A DNA stretch of 43,625 bases from positions 61,632 through 105,256 of the forward strand of contig NZ_JAAHHT010000007.1 in the NCBI RefSeq assembly GCF_010672085.1, written 5' to 3'. The notes under the pieces were generated by a model. That model did no database searches, was not told the origin of the DNA, and was given only the letters and a program-made list of their open reading frames with translations. The translations under genes and the position numbers were made by a program. Positions 17,997 to 27,035 of this stretch are shown in pieces. The DNA comes from Okeania sp. SIO3I5 (GTDB taxonomy: Bacteria > Cyanobacteriota > Cyanobacteriia > Cyanobacteriales > Microcoleaceae). Position 1 is the stretch's first letter, and every line of letters begins with the position of its first letter.

Positions 17997-18629
17997 ATGT
18001 TTTGGATGTATCCCGAGAAAAAATATAATCAAGCTGCATTCACTTGTTACGATGCTAGTGAGCAAAGCCATTTTTGTCAACCCGGTGAAAATTGGGGAGC
18101 TTTGACAGCACAAGAATGTGACTGGATTATTTCACTTTCACAAAATTTAGCAACAGGTCAAAATTATATAGTTCCAGCTACTAACCCCAGCTATCGTCAA
18201 GTTAGTGCTTGGAAAATATCTCAAACTCAAGAAACAAATTGGGTTTGGCAACGATTAATTAATAATGTTGTATATGCAAATAACTCTTGGTGGAATTATG
18301 ATATTGTCGGAATTTTAGAATTTATACAACTAATTTGTTATGACAGCACAAATAGTTCTGATCAGATTCAAGATAATTGCGATCTACATATAGACAATGA
18401 ATATCCTTTCTCTTTTCGGAAAATTTCTTTTTCTGTGGAATTATCTGATCCTAATAGTTATGAGGGTGCAGAACTAAGTTTATATGTACAAGAAAATCCC
18501 AAAATATTACCTAGAAGTAGAGGAACAATGATTATGTTTCCTTCTTTTATTTTGCATGAAGTAACACCAATTATTAAAGGAAAAAGATGGGCACTTATTG
18601 GTTGGGTAACAGGTCCTCAGTTCAGATAA
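17997..18629 (+). CDS. 2OG-Fe(II) oxygenase, copy 1
   Basis: This 210-residue protein looks like a prolyl-4-hydroxylase-type dioxygenase using Fe(II) and 2-oxoglutarate. The iron ligands would be His131 and Asp133 in LHIDNEYP and His187 in FILHEVTP, with Arg197 (KGKRWALIGWV) binding the 2-oxoglutarate carboxylate. The N-terminus has a conserved FCQPGENWGALTAQEC block. The substrate is unknown: candidates include a peptide, a free amino acid or a natural-product intermediate. It is the first of two tandem paralogues, about 120 bp apart. Confidence 0.85.
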   Translation: MFWMYPEKKYNQAAFTCYDASEQSHFCQPGENWGALTAQECDWIISLSQNLATGQNYIVPATNPSYRQVSAWKISQTQETNWVWQRLINNVVYANNSWWNYDIVGILEFIQLICYDSTNSSDQIQDNCDLHIDNEYPFSFRKISFSVELSDPNSYEGAELSLYVQENPKILPRSRGTMIMFPSFILHEVTPIIKGKRWALIGWVTGPQFR

Positions 18630-18749
18630 TTTCCCAAATTTAATTAGGGAATAGAGAATAGGTAGTAGGGTTGAAGAAACTGATTTTTCAATACCCTACA
18701 CCAAAGGTTTATAAATCGTTTTAATAGGATAGAGTAAAGTTAAAAGAAT

Positions 18750-19382
18750 ATGGTTTGGATTTCTCCTCAGCAAAAATATCGTCAAATTAAATACGCTTGC
18801 TATGACGCTAGTCAAAAAGAGCATTTTTGTCAACCCGGTGAAAATTGGGGAGCTTTGACAGCACAAGAATGTAAAAAGGTGATTTCTTTATCAAAACAAA
18901 TAAAGCCATCAAAACCAACTGTAGATGGAGAAATGAAGCCTGAATTTCGTCAAGTAAGTGCGTGGGGTGTGAGTTATTCAGAGTCAACAAGATGGCTTTG
19001 GGAAAGGTTAATAAATAGTGTTCAATATGCTAACAATAAGTGGTGGAATTATGAGATTTACGGTATTGCCGATCATCTACAACTTTTATGTTATGAAGCT
19101 AGTGAAAATCAGGCAAGTATTCAGGATCATTACAATAAACATATAGACAATGGAGAAATTCATTATTATCGTAAAATTTCTATTTCCGTTCAACTTTCTG
19201 ACCCCCAAAATTATGAAGGTTCAGAACTGAAGTTGTACACTCAAAGAGAAACTGACAAATTGCCAAAAGCTAGGGGAACAATGGTTTTATTTCCTTCTTT
19301 TATTCTCCATGAAGTTACACCAATTATTAAAGGTAAAAGATGGGCACTTGTTTGTTGGGTTTGCGGTCCTCAATTTCGATAA
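18750..19382 (+). CDS. 2OG-Fe(II) oxygenase, copy 2
   Basis: The same length (210 residues) and layout as the preceding gene, with every catalytic residue at the same number: His131, Asp133, His187 and Arg197. The two proteins share the blocks EHFCQPGENWGALTAQEC (one residue differs) and FPSFILHEVTPIIKGKRWAL, but diverge at about 48-62 and 110-138 next to the active site. That pattern fits a tandem duplication with changed substrate preference. It is followed by the omegaRNA-like relic at 19457. Confidence 0.85.
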   Translation: MVWISPQQKYRQIKYACYDASQKEHFCQPGENWGALTAQECKKVISLSKQIKPSKPTVDGEMKPEFRQVSAWGVSYSESTRWLWERLINSVQYANNKWWNYEIYGIADHLQLLCYEASENQASIQDHYNKHIDNGEIHYYRKISISVQLSDPQNYEGSELKLYTQRETDKLPKARGTMVLFPSFILHEVTPIIKGKRWALVCWVCGPQFR

Positions 19383-19456
19383 TTTGAGAAATTATAAACG
19401 TCAGCATTCAATTGGTAATTGGTATAAGAACTTCCCTTAAGACCTTGAGAAAGTCT

Positions 19457-19620
19457 GTTGACATACTCCCGACGTTGCCCTTACGGGACCCATAGGGATT
19501 CTTCAGTCTGGGAAACCCTGACCGCTGTTTAGACAGAGGTGATGTCCTCCCCCTGTTTTGACATTGATAATAACATATAGGCTCCTAGCTTGTCAAGGGC
19601 ATATGAACGTTTAGCTTATG
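19457..19620 (-). mobile_element. IS200/IS605-type right-end, omegaRNA-like relic (copy B)
   Basis: Read on the minus strand, this is the counterpart of 1-163: CATAAGCTAAAC at the far end, then GTTATTATCAATGTCAA, CAGGGGGAGGACATC, CAGACTGAAGAATCCC and GGGAGTATGTCAAC. The differences from copy A cluster in two short loops, while the stems are kept. The sequence just outside the conserved end (the guide position in an omegaRNA) differs between the two copies. There is no tnpB nearby. Confidence 0.55.
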
Positions 19621-19787
19621 AAGGTATCTGAATCCTGGCCCTGGCTTTCATCCGGACGCTCCCCTTCCGCCTTTCCAAGGGGGGTTAGGGGGGATGGAGA
19701 GCTTTGACTTCCCCTAAGGAAAGTTAAAATACTGTACAACAGTAAAAATATTCTTTCCCCCAAGTTATTCTTACCTTTATACCAGTA

Positions 19788-20483
19788 ATGACTGAAAATA
19801 ATAAACCTCAAAACTATCCAGCATCTCCAGAAATTATCTCTGGGTTTTCACCTTGGTTAACTCCCTTGACTTACTTTCTTGTATGTAAGATTCTGTTACC
19901 TTTTTATTTCAATATCAAAGTCAGGGGTAGAAAAAAACTTTCTACTAACAAAGAAGCAATTATCCTTGCGCCGACTCATCGTTCTCGGTGGGACCCTCTA
20001 ATTATGGCTTATACGGTAGGTTTGGTTAGTAAACGTTACCTGCGATATATGGTTTCCCAAGAACAAACAGAAGGTTTTCAAGGTTGGTTTATTCTGCGTT
20101 TGGGTGGCTTTCCTGTCGATCGCGATAATCCAGGAATATCTAGTATTCGTCATAGTGTTAAACTCCTGAAAGAGGGGGCAATTTTGGTACTATTTCCCGA
20201 AGGAAAAATATATCCTGAAGATAATGAAATTCATTTTATTCAACCAGGAGTTTCCCGTATAGCACTACAGGTAATATCTAGTGGTACTCAACCGAATCTT
20301 AAAATTATTCCTATTAGTATTTTATATGATCATCCTGCGCCTCCACCGTGGCGGTGTGGTGTACAGGTTAATATCGGCGATCCTTTGGAAGTTAAAGATT
20401 ATCTTGGTAATTCTCCAAAGCAAGCTGCCCAAGAAATTACGGCAAATATGGAATTTTCCCTGAAACAATTACATAAAAAGTAG
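19788..20483 (+). CDS. PlsC-like 1-acyl-glycerol-3-phosphate acyltransferase
   Basis: The 231-residue protein belongs to the PlsC/LPLAT family, which moves acyl groups onto lysophosphatidate or related lysolipids at the membrane. The catalytic HX4D motif is HRSRWD (His64, Asp69) in APTHRSRWDP, and the substrate-binding FPEG block is VLFPEGKIYPED near residue 127. An N-terminal hydrophobic stretch (about 26-42) would dock it on the membrane. Cyanobacteria have several paralogues, so the exact lipid substrate is not settled. A GC-rich repeat (TTTCCAAGGGGGGTTAGGGG, 19670-19690) lies just upstream. Confidence 0.88.
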   Translation: MTENNKPQNYPASPEIISGFSPWLTPLTYFLVCKILLPFYFNIKVRGRKKLSTNKEAIILAPTHRSRWDPLIMAYTVGLVSKRYLRYMVSQEQTEGFQGWFILRLGGFPVDRDNPGISSIRHSVKLLKEGAILVLFPEGKIYPEDNEIHFIQPGVSRIALQVISSGTQPNLKIIPISILYDHPAPPPWRCGVQVNIGDPLEVKDYLGNSPKQAAQEITANMEFSLKQLHKK

Positions 20484-20487
20484 ATAA

Positions 20488-20744
20488 AGAAGGAGTCAGG
20501 AGACAGGACTCAGGAGTCAGAATCAAAGTCGGTAGGGACGGGTTCAACAGCAACAGCATTGATAATTTTGCCATGCACTCTCCCAAACCCGCTCCTGCAC
20601 ATTTGTGGGTTCAGAAAAAAGGAGTCAGGAGACAGGACTCAGGAGTCAGAATCAAAGTTGGTAGGGGCCGGTTCAACAGCAACAGCATTGATAATTTTGC
20701 CATGCACTCTCCCAAACCCGCCCCTGCACATTTGTGGGTTCATA
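20488..20744. repeat. Direct repeat, two units of about 127 bp
   Basis: The unit runs from GGAGTCAGGAGACAGGACTC through CAGCAACAGCATTGATAAT to CACATTTGTGGGTTCA and occurs twice in tandem with only a few differences. Short open frames crossing it are copies of each other and show no family signal. Confidence 0.7.
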
Positions 20745-20793
20745 TAGAATCCGGTCATATAGCATACAGCGGTTTTCATTTCAGTAGACCACA

Positions 20794-20821
20794 GTAGGGA
20801 CGTTCCATGGAACGTCCCTAC
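20794..20821. repeat. Perfect palindrome GTAGGGACGTTCCA-TGGAACGTCCCTAC
   Basis: A perfect 28-bp palindrome of the same class as 16599-16642, sitting inside the inverted-repeat element at 20741-21360. Confidence 0.65.
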
Positions 20822-21080
20822 TAGGTTTGAAATGTGAATATGTGGTTCATCAAGAAAGAAAAGCGCTGTAAGTTGATAATTCTATAATTTTCAGTATTCA
20901 ATCTTCCCTACTCCCCTACTCCCCTACTCCTTAAACCGGTTTTCATATGAATAAACCACAATGATACTGACTCTTCACTCCTAATATAAAATCCGGTTAT
21001 ACAGTAATCGCAAAATTACTTCCTCAACTAAAATATGTTAAGCATGAATACGAATTTAAAAATTTATGCATTTTCATTTC

Positions 21081-21308
<228 letters not shown>

Positions 21309-21589
21309 TGAATTTAGTGGTCTACTCAACTGAAAAGCGCTGTAAACCCGATTCTATATGAATATGAAAGTCAAAAATCAAAAGTCAAAAGTCAAAAGTA
21401 ATTTTAAAGATGGCTGATCTATCCTAACTTTCTCACTTTGGTGGTAGTGTGGAGACATTTATAAATGCTCAAACTTATTCAGCGATTACTTCTGACTTCA
21501 GTTATACTCTAATATTGTGGAACTAAAGTCTCAGAATTAGAGACAGAAAAATGAAGATAAAAAACTAACATAAGGCTAAAAAAATTAAT

Positions 21590-22252
21590 ATGAGACTTGA
21601 TGAAGCAGTAGAATTTGCAGAAAATCCCGAACCTCGTTGTCCTTGTGTGCTGTTGTTGGACACCTCCGCATCAATGACAGGTACACCTATTCAAGCTTTA
21701 AATGATGGGTTGGAAACTTTTCGAGATAATTTAATTACTGATGATTTGGCGAAAAAACGAGTAGAGGTTGCCATTATTTCCTTTGATAATCAAGTGAAAA
21801 TTGTCCAAGACTTTATTACTGCGGACCAATTTGAAAATCCAATATTGACTGCTCAAGGACAAACTTTTATGGGTACTGCCATTCATAAAGCTCTAGATAT
21901 GATTGCTGCCCGGAAGTCAGAATATCGGAACAATGGTATAACTTATTACCGGCCTTGGGTATTTTTGATTACTGATGGGGAACCTCAAGGAGAATCAGAA
22001 AAAGTTGTCAAGGAAGCAGGCGATCGTATCAAACAGGAGGAGGATAGCAAGCACGTTGCCTTTTTTGCGGTGGGTGTAGAAGGAGCAAATATGGATAAGT
22101 TGGGGGAAATAGTTATGAGAACACCTCTAAAACTGAGAGGACTTGATTTTCGGGAAATGTTTATCTGGTTATCTGCTAGTATGCAGCAAATTTCCCATTC
22201 TAAAGTTGATGAACAAGTAGCATTACCTCCTCCTGGTTGGGGATCGGTTTAG
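21590..22252 (+). CDS. von Willebrand factor A domain protein (TerY-like)
   Basis: This 220-residue protein is a single VWA domain. The metal-ion-dependent adhesion site is complete: DTSAS (Asp24, Ser26, Ser28) in LLLDTSASM, a Thr in GQTFMGTA near residue 92, and the Asp in LITDGEPQG near residue 127. It has no signal peptide, so it acts inside the cell. It matches the TerY-type VWA proteins that occur with a PP2C phosphatase and a kinase in the TerY-P signalling triad. Here only the phosphatase follows, 128 bp downstream. The gap between them carries a GTGTGGGAAGGGTGGGATGT repeat. No kinase is visible in either direction. Confidence 0.87.
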   Translation: MRLDEAVEFAENPEPRCPCVLLLDTSASMTGTPIQALNDGLETFRDNLITDDLAKKRVEVAIISFDNQVKIVQDFITADQFENPILTAQGQTFMGTAIHKALDMIAARKSEYRNNGITYYRPWVFLITDGEPQGESEKVVKEAGDRIKQEEDSKHVAFFAVGVEGANMDKLGEIVMRTPLKLRGLDFREMFIWLSASMQQISHSKVDEQVALPPPGWGSV

Positions 22253-22322
22253 AGTGTGGGAAGGGTGGGATGTGTGGGGAGTGTGGGAAGGGTGGGATGT
22301 GTGGGGAGTGTGGGAGGGTTGC
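22253..22322. repeat. GTGTGGGAAGGGTGGGATGT tandem repeat
   Basis: About two and a half units of a G-rich repeat of roughly 31 bp (GTGTGGGAAGGGTGGGATGT then GTGGGGA) lie between the VWA and PP2C genes. The G-run spacing could allow a G-quadruplex in the mRNA-like strand. Confidence 0.6.
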
Positions 22323-22380
22323 ATATGTAAAGTTATCCCTTGCTTGAGCAACGGCGGAAAAGTTAGTAAATTATGAGGTT

Positions 22381-23145
22381 ATGTCAATAGAAGCACAAAG
22401 TCAGTGGCAAGTGGTATCGGTATCGGTGGCGGGTACGAGTCACGAGAAACGGGGGCAACCATGTCAGGATGCACATCATTGGCAAATTTTGCCAGAGGGA
22501 ATTTTAGTTGCTGCTGTTGCTGATGGTGCAGGTTCGGCAAATTTGGGAGATGTTGGTGCAAAAATAGCTGTGGATGTTGCAGTGGGAACTATTTCCCAAC
22601 AAAAGCTGCTCCCAAAAGATAATGTTGGTTGGCAGTTTTTGTTGGTTGATGCTTTGAGGGCAGCGAAAAATGCTGTTTTGTCTGAGTCTCAGGTGATAGA
22701 GGTTGAGGCACGGGAGTTAGCTGCAACTTTGATTTTGGTGGTGGCAACACCGGAGTTAGCTATTGCTGCTCAAGTGGGTGATGGTGCAGCGGTGGTAGGG
22801 GATGGAGAGGAGAATATTTTTCCGGTGACAGTACCCCAGACTGGAGAACATATTAATGAGACTACTTTTTTGATTTCGGAACAAAGTGTGGAGACTGCTC
22901 AGGTGAAGGTTTGGTTGGACAAACCGGTTCATTTGGCAATTTTTTCGGATGGGTTGCAAATGTTAGCTTTGAAAATGCCAGAAGGGTTGCCTCATAGTCC
23001 GTTTTTTGCGCCGTTGTTTAAGTTTATGACGGTGGTGACTGATGAGGAGGAGGCAACTAAGCAGTTGGAGGAATTTTTGCGATCGCCAAAGGTGACGGGG
23101 AGAACTGATGATGATTTGACTTTGTTATTGGCAAGATATGGTTGA
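22381..23145 (+). CDS. PP2C-family serine/threonine phosphatase
   Basis: The 254-residue protein carries the PPM/PP2C metal-binding fold: an early GTSHEKRGQPCQD block (the RGxxxxD-like motif), VAAVADGAGSANLGDVGA with the metal-binding Asp near residue 48, AQVGDGAAVVG, LAIFSDGLQ and the final TDDDLTLLLAR. It would dephosphorylate Ser/Thr on a protein partner in the cytoplasm. The neighbouring VWA gene suggests a partial TerY-P-type module. The expected protein kinase gene is absent here and may be elsewhere in the genome. Confidence 0.88.
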   Translation: MSIEAQSQWQVVSVSVAGTSHEKRGQPCQDAHHWQILPEGILVAAVADGAGSANLGDVGAKIAVDVAVGTISQQKLLPKDNVGWQFLLVDALRAAKNAVLSESQVIEVEARELAATLILVVATPELAIAAQVGDGAAVVGDGEENIFPVTVPQTGEHINETTFLISEQSVETAQVKVWLDKPVHLAIFSDGLQMLALKMPEGLPHSPFFAPLFKFMTVVTDEEEATKQLEEFLRSPKVTGRTDDDLTLLLARYG

Positions 23146-23149
23146 AATC

Positions 23150-23897
23150 AGTTATCAGTTATCAGTTATCAGTTATCAGTTATCAGCATAGCAGAGAGTA
23201 GGGGCGTTGCATAACAAAAATGCGAACGTCCCTACCGGGTTGTCGTTTTTTTTATGTGTTTCATTGACTTGAAAACAGCTATAGGTACTAGCGGGCAAGA
23301 TGTCCGCACTGGAGAAGTTGAAACTTTCACACTCTCAAATTTAGTCCGTGCTGAGAATTTAAGTTTTGAATTTTGAATTTTGAATTTTGAATTGATTACA
23401 ATATAGGTACTAGCGGGCAAGATGCCCGCACTGGAGAGGTTGAAACTTTTATACTCTCAAATTTAGTCTGTGCTGAGAATTTAACTTTTAAGTTTTGAAT
23501 TTTGAATTTTGAATTTTGAATTTTGAATTGATTACAATATAGGTACTAGCGGGCAAGATGCCCGCACTACAAAGGTTGAAACTTTCACACTCTCAAATTT
23601 AGTCCGTGCTGAGAATTTAAGTTTTGAATTTTGAATTTTGAATTTTGAATTGATTACAATATAGGTACTAGCGGGCAAGATGCCCGCACTACAAAGGTTG
23701 AAACTTTCACACTCTCAAATTTAGTCCGTGCTGAGAATTTAAGTTTTGAATTTTGAATTTTGAATTGATTACAATATAGGTACTAGCGGGCAAGATGCCC
23801 GCACTGGAGAGGTTGAAACTTTTATACTCTCAAATTTAGTCTGTGCTGAGAATTTAACTTTTAAGTTTTGAATTTTGAATTTTGAATTTTGAATTGA
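23150..23897. repeat. Tandem array after the TPR-CHAT gene: five units of about 115-136 bp, plus heptamers
   Basis: Five units start near 23283, 23405, 23541, 23663 and 23778. Each holds TAGGTACTAGCGGGCAAGAT followed by GCCCGCACT (a GCGGGCA-TGCCCGC hairpin), then CTCTCAAATTTAGTC, and ends in two to four copies of TTTTGAA and then TTGATTACAAT. Unit length varies with the heptamer number. The last TTGATTACAAT overlaps the stop codon of the CHAT gene, so the array abuts the coding end. At 23150-23186 lie five TCAGTTA heptamers. Confidence 0.75.
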
Positions 23898-26800
23898 TTA
23901 CAATCCATTACCAATTAACAAAAACGGAGACCAATAATAAGGATGATTACTATCGCTACTGTTTATTAAACGAATTTGGGCTTGACGTAACGCCTCGGCT
24001 GTGGTAAGGTCTGGATTATTATTCTGTAATTCATAAAAAGTGGTCATTAATGTTTCTGTACTATCATCTTCGACTTCCCATAAAGTAGCGATCGCTGCCC
24101 TTGAACCTGCTTTCTGAATTGCATAACCTAATCCCAATATTTCGGCTCCTCCTCCCTCTACAAGTGCGGTTTCGCAAGCACTCAATACTACTAATTCTAC
24201 GTCTTTGAGTTTCCAGTCTTCCATGTCTCTGAGAGTCGCAATATCCCCATTGCCAAACAAGATAAATGAAAATTCGGGATTACCAAAAACAAATTTTCCG
24301 TGGGTGGCAAAGTGTACGATTTGATATTTGCTCATTTCTGGTACTGTATTTGTGGGAGTAAAATCCTGATTGATCAGAACTTTGGTATTGGGAATCATGG
24401 ATTTGATTTGCTTGACTTCACTCTCCACAAAATCTAAACCATCGAAATCATAGGATTCCGGTAGATAATCTTTTTCAACTTTGTAGGGGAGGGATGTGGC
24501 ACCTGCTAATACTTGTGGTTTTTGAGAAGGAAGTTTGTTTAAGTTGGTGAGACTCAGGGCGGTAATATTGTTGACGCGCCAACGTTCGATTAACCATTGT
24601 TTGCCGTCGTGTAATCCTGCTAGGGGGATATAGCGCAGTTGGCGATCGGGTGCATAGATGATGGTTTGGATGTTGGCATCAATGAGGTCTTGTTCGATGG
24701 GTTTAATTAACCAGTTGTACAGTTTTTGCCCTGGTATGGTGGGGTCTTTTCTGGTGCTGGATACTGCTTGCCGAAATTCTAATATGGCTTGATTTAATTC
24801 TATCCTGGTGATTTTGACGGTGCGACGGATGGGAGGTTTGTCTAGGGTGGTGATAATTAATTCAATGCGATCGTCGGAAACTAGAGGATATAGCAGGACA
24901 GCGTTTTGATCGAGTTTGCCTAATTTATCTTGCAAGATGTCAAAATATTCTAGGTGTATGCTTTGCTCTTTTGCTTTTTGACTGAGTGTTGCTACTTTTT
25001 CTGTGACTGAGTTGCTTTCCAGGTATTCGGTGAGTTGTTGAACTAACTTTTGCTCCAGATTTTCTAATTCTTTGATGCGCTCCTTTTGAGTAGGGGTACG
25101 CTCAGTTTCGGGAATGATGCGGAGACTGGTAAGTTTTGTGCCGAGTTGGTTTGTATTGTTGTTGTTAAGTATTTGTTTGTAACCTGCCCAGATTTCTGTT
25201 TCTAAGGATAGTGGCTCAATACCAGTGCGGGTGTCTTCGTTACCACGGATACCACGGCGGTTAAATTCTGCGATTTCTTGGAGTTTGAGCAAATCGGTAA
25301 CTCGTTGTGCTTCCAGGATGCGGTCTTTTTCTATTAGGATGTTGGCGAGATCGCGATATCTGTTTGCAATGGTGTCTTCGTAAGATTTTTGGAGGTCTTG
25401 AGGTAGTTGGTGGAGGTCTTGGCGAATAGATTCGATGGTATTGACGAATTGCTTATAGAAAACAATGGCTAATTCAGGTTTGTTTTGTTGTTTTAGTAGT
25501 AGAGCTATATTGTTAAGAGTGTTTGCTTTGGTGTCACGCTTGCCTATTTCTCGGTCAATATTCAAAGATTGTTGGTAGTAAGAGAGTGCTTGCTGATATT
25601 TACCTAGACTTTGGTAAACTAACCCCATATTGTTGAGAGTGATGCCTTCTCCAGAGCGATCGCCTGTTTCTTGGTGAATCTTCAAAGATTGTTGATAGTA
25701 ATCAAGTGCTTGCTGATATTTACCTAGACTCTCGTAAACTAACCCCATATTGTTGAGAGTGGTGCCTTCCCCAGAGCGAGTACCTATTTCTCGGTCAATA
25801 TTCAAAGATTGTTGATAGTAATCAAGTGCTTGCTGATATTTACCTAGGTTATCGTAAACACTCCCAATATTATTGAGAGTAGTGCCTTCCCCAGAGCGGA
25901 CGCCTATTTCTCGGTAAATCTTCAAAGATTGTTGATAGTAATCAACTGCTCGATCATATTTACCTAGACTCTCGTAAACACTACCAATATTGTTGAGAGA
26001 AGTCGCTTCCCCAAAACGATCGCCTATTTCTTGTTTGATCTTCAAAGATTGTTGAAAGTAATCAAGTGCTTGCTTGTAGTTACCTATACTCCTGTCAACT
26101 AACCCCATATTGTTCAGAGAAGCGGCTTGGCCAGGGCGGTATCCTATTTCGATGCTAATATTCAAAGATTGTTGAAAGTAATCAACTGCTCGATCATACT
26201 TACCTAGGTTATCGTAAACACTTCCAATATTGTTGAGAGTAGTGCCTTCCCCAGAAGGATCGCCTATTGCTCGATCAATCTTCAAAGATTGTTGAAAGTA
26301 ATCAAGTGCTTGTTGATATTTACCTAGACTTTGGTAAACTAGCCCAATATTGTTAAGAGTAGTGCCTTCCCCAGAAAGATAGCCTATTGCTCGGTGAATC
26401 TTCAAAGAGTCCTGATAGTAATTAAGTGCTTTTTCATACTTACCTAGACTCTCGTAAACACCCCCAATATTGTTGAGAGTAGTGCCTTCCCTAGAAGGAT
26501 CGCCTATTGCTCGGAGAATCTTCAAAGAGTCCTGATAGTAATCTAGTGCTTTCTCGTACTTACCTAGGCTATGGTAAACTAACCCAATATTGTTGAGAGT
26601 AGTGCCTTCCCCAGAGCGATCGCTTATTTCTGTGCGAATATTCAAGGATTGTTGGTGGTAATTAAGTGCTTGCTTGTAGTTACCTAAACTCTTGTAAACA
26701 CTCCCAATATTGTCGAGAATAGCTCCTTCGCCTTGACGTTCACTGATTTCTCTCACAATAACTAAAGCTTGTTCAAACTTCCCCAACGCTTCCTGAAACT

Positions 26801-26996
26801 GACCTGTACTTAGTAGTTGCTGACCTTCTTCATAAAGTCGCAACGCCTCAGCATTTCGCTCTTGACTCCTTTCCTCCTGCGCTTGAGCAAGTAAGGACAT
26901 TCTCAGATTTGTTTCCACCAGTTGCACGGGAAAACCCCACAACAGCAAAAATGACAATAGGAAAATAACAGACTTAAAATGACGGCGCATAATCAA
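23898..26996 (-). CDS. Exported TPR-CHAT protein (caspase-like peptidase domain)
   Basis: This is a 1032-residue protein. Residues about 8-40 are a signal peptide or anchor. Residues about 48-530 hold some 12 tetratricopeptide repeats, ten of them almost identical 40-residue units (LNNIGxVYxSLGKYxxALDYYQQSL). A helical linker leads to a CHAT domain (about 720-1030), a caspase-related fold named after HetF. The predicted dyad is His899 in HFATHGKF and Cys941 in LSACETAL. TPRs would bind a partner and the CHAT domain may cleave it. Other CHAT proteins are proteases in bacterial immunity, such as the TPR-CHAT partner of the type III-E CRISPR effector. It is adjacent to, but separated by an oppositely directed toxin-antitoxin pair from, the CHAT-CHASE2 cassette. 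Confidence 0.9.
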   Translation of the reverse strand: MIMRRHFKSVIFLLSFLLLWGFPVQLVETNLRMSLLAQAQEERSQERNAEALRLYEEGQQLLSTGQFQEALGKFEQALVIVREISERQGEGAILDNIGSVYKSLGNYKQALNYHQQSLNIRTEISDRSGEGTTLNNIGLVYHSLGKYEKALDYYQDSLKILRAIGDPSREGTTLNNIGGVYESLGKYEKALNYYQDSLKIHRAIGYLSGEGTTLNNIGLVYQSLGKYQQALDYFQQSLKIDRAIGDPSGEGTTLNNIGSVYDNLGKYDRAVDYFQQSLNISIEIGYRPGQAASLNNMGLVDRSIGNYKQALDYFQQSLKIKQEIGDRFGEATSLNNIGSVYESLGKYDRAVDYYQQSLKIYREIGVRSGEGTTLNNIGSVYDNLGKYQQALDYYQQSLNIDREIGTRSGEGTTLNNMGLVYESLGKYQQALDYYQQSLKIHQETGDRSGEGITLNNMGLVYQSLGKYQQALSYYQQSLNIDREIGKRDTKANTLNNIALLLKQQNKPELAIVFYKQFVNTIESIRQDLHQLPQDLQKSYEDTIANRYRDLANILIEKDRILEAQRVTDLLKLQEIAEFNRRGIRGNEDTRTGIEPLSLETEIWAGYKQILNNNNTNQLGTKLTSLRIIPETERTPTQKERIKELENLEQKLVQQLTEYLESNSVTEKVATLSQKAKEQSIHLEYFDILQDKLGKLDQNAVLLYPLVSDDRIELIITTLDKPPIRRTVKITRIELNQAILEFRQAVSSTRKDPTIPGQKLYNWLIKPIEQDLIDANIQTIIYAPDRQLRYIPLAGLHDGKQWLIERWRVNNITALSLTNLNKLPSQKPQVLAGATSLPYKVEKDYLPESYDFDGLDFVESEVKQIKSMIPNTKVLINQDFTPTNTVPEMSKYQIVHFATHGKFVFGNPEFSFILFGNGDIATLRDMEDWKLKDVELVVLSACETALVEGGGAEILGLGYAIQKAGSRAAIATLWEVEDDSTETLMTTFYELQNNNPDLTTAEALRQAQIRLINSSDSNHPYYWSPFLLIGNGL

Positions 26997-27035
26997 AATT
27001 TCTCCATAAAATAGTTATCTTTTCCTTTATAGAAG

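Noticed and set aside
20559-20797. Two frames with repeated MHSPKPAPAHLWV-like products
   Set aside because: They are copies of the 127-bp direct repeat and show no start signals or family features.
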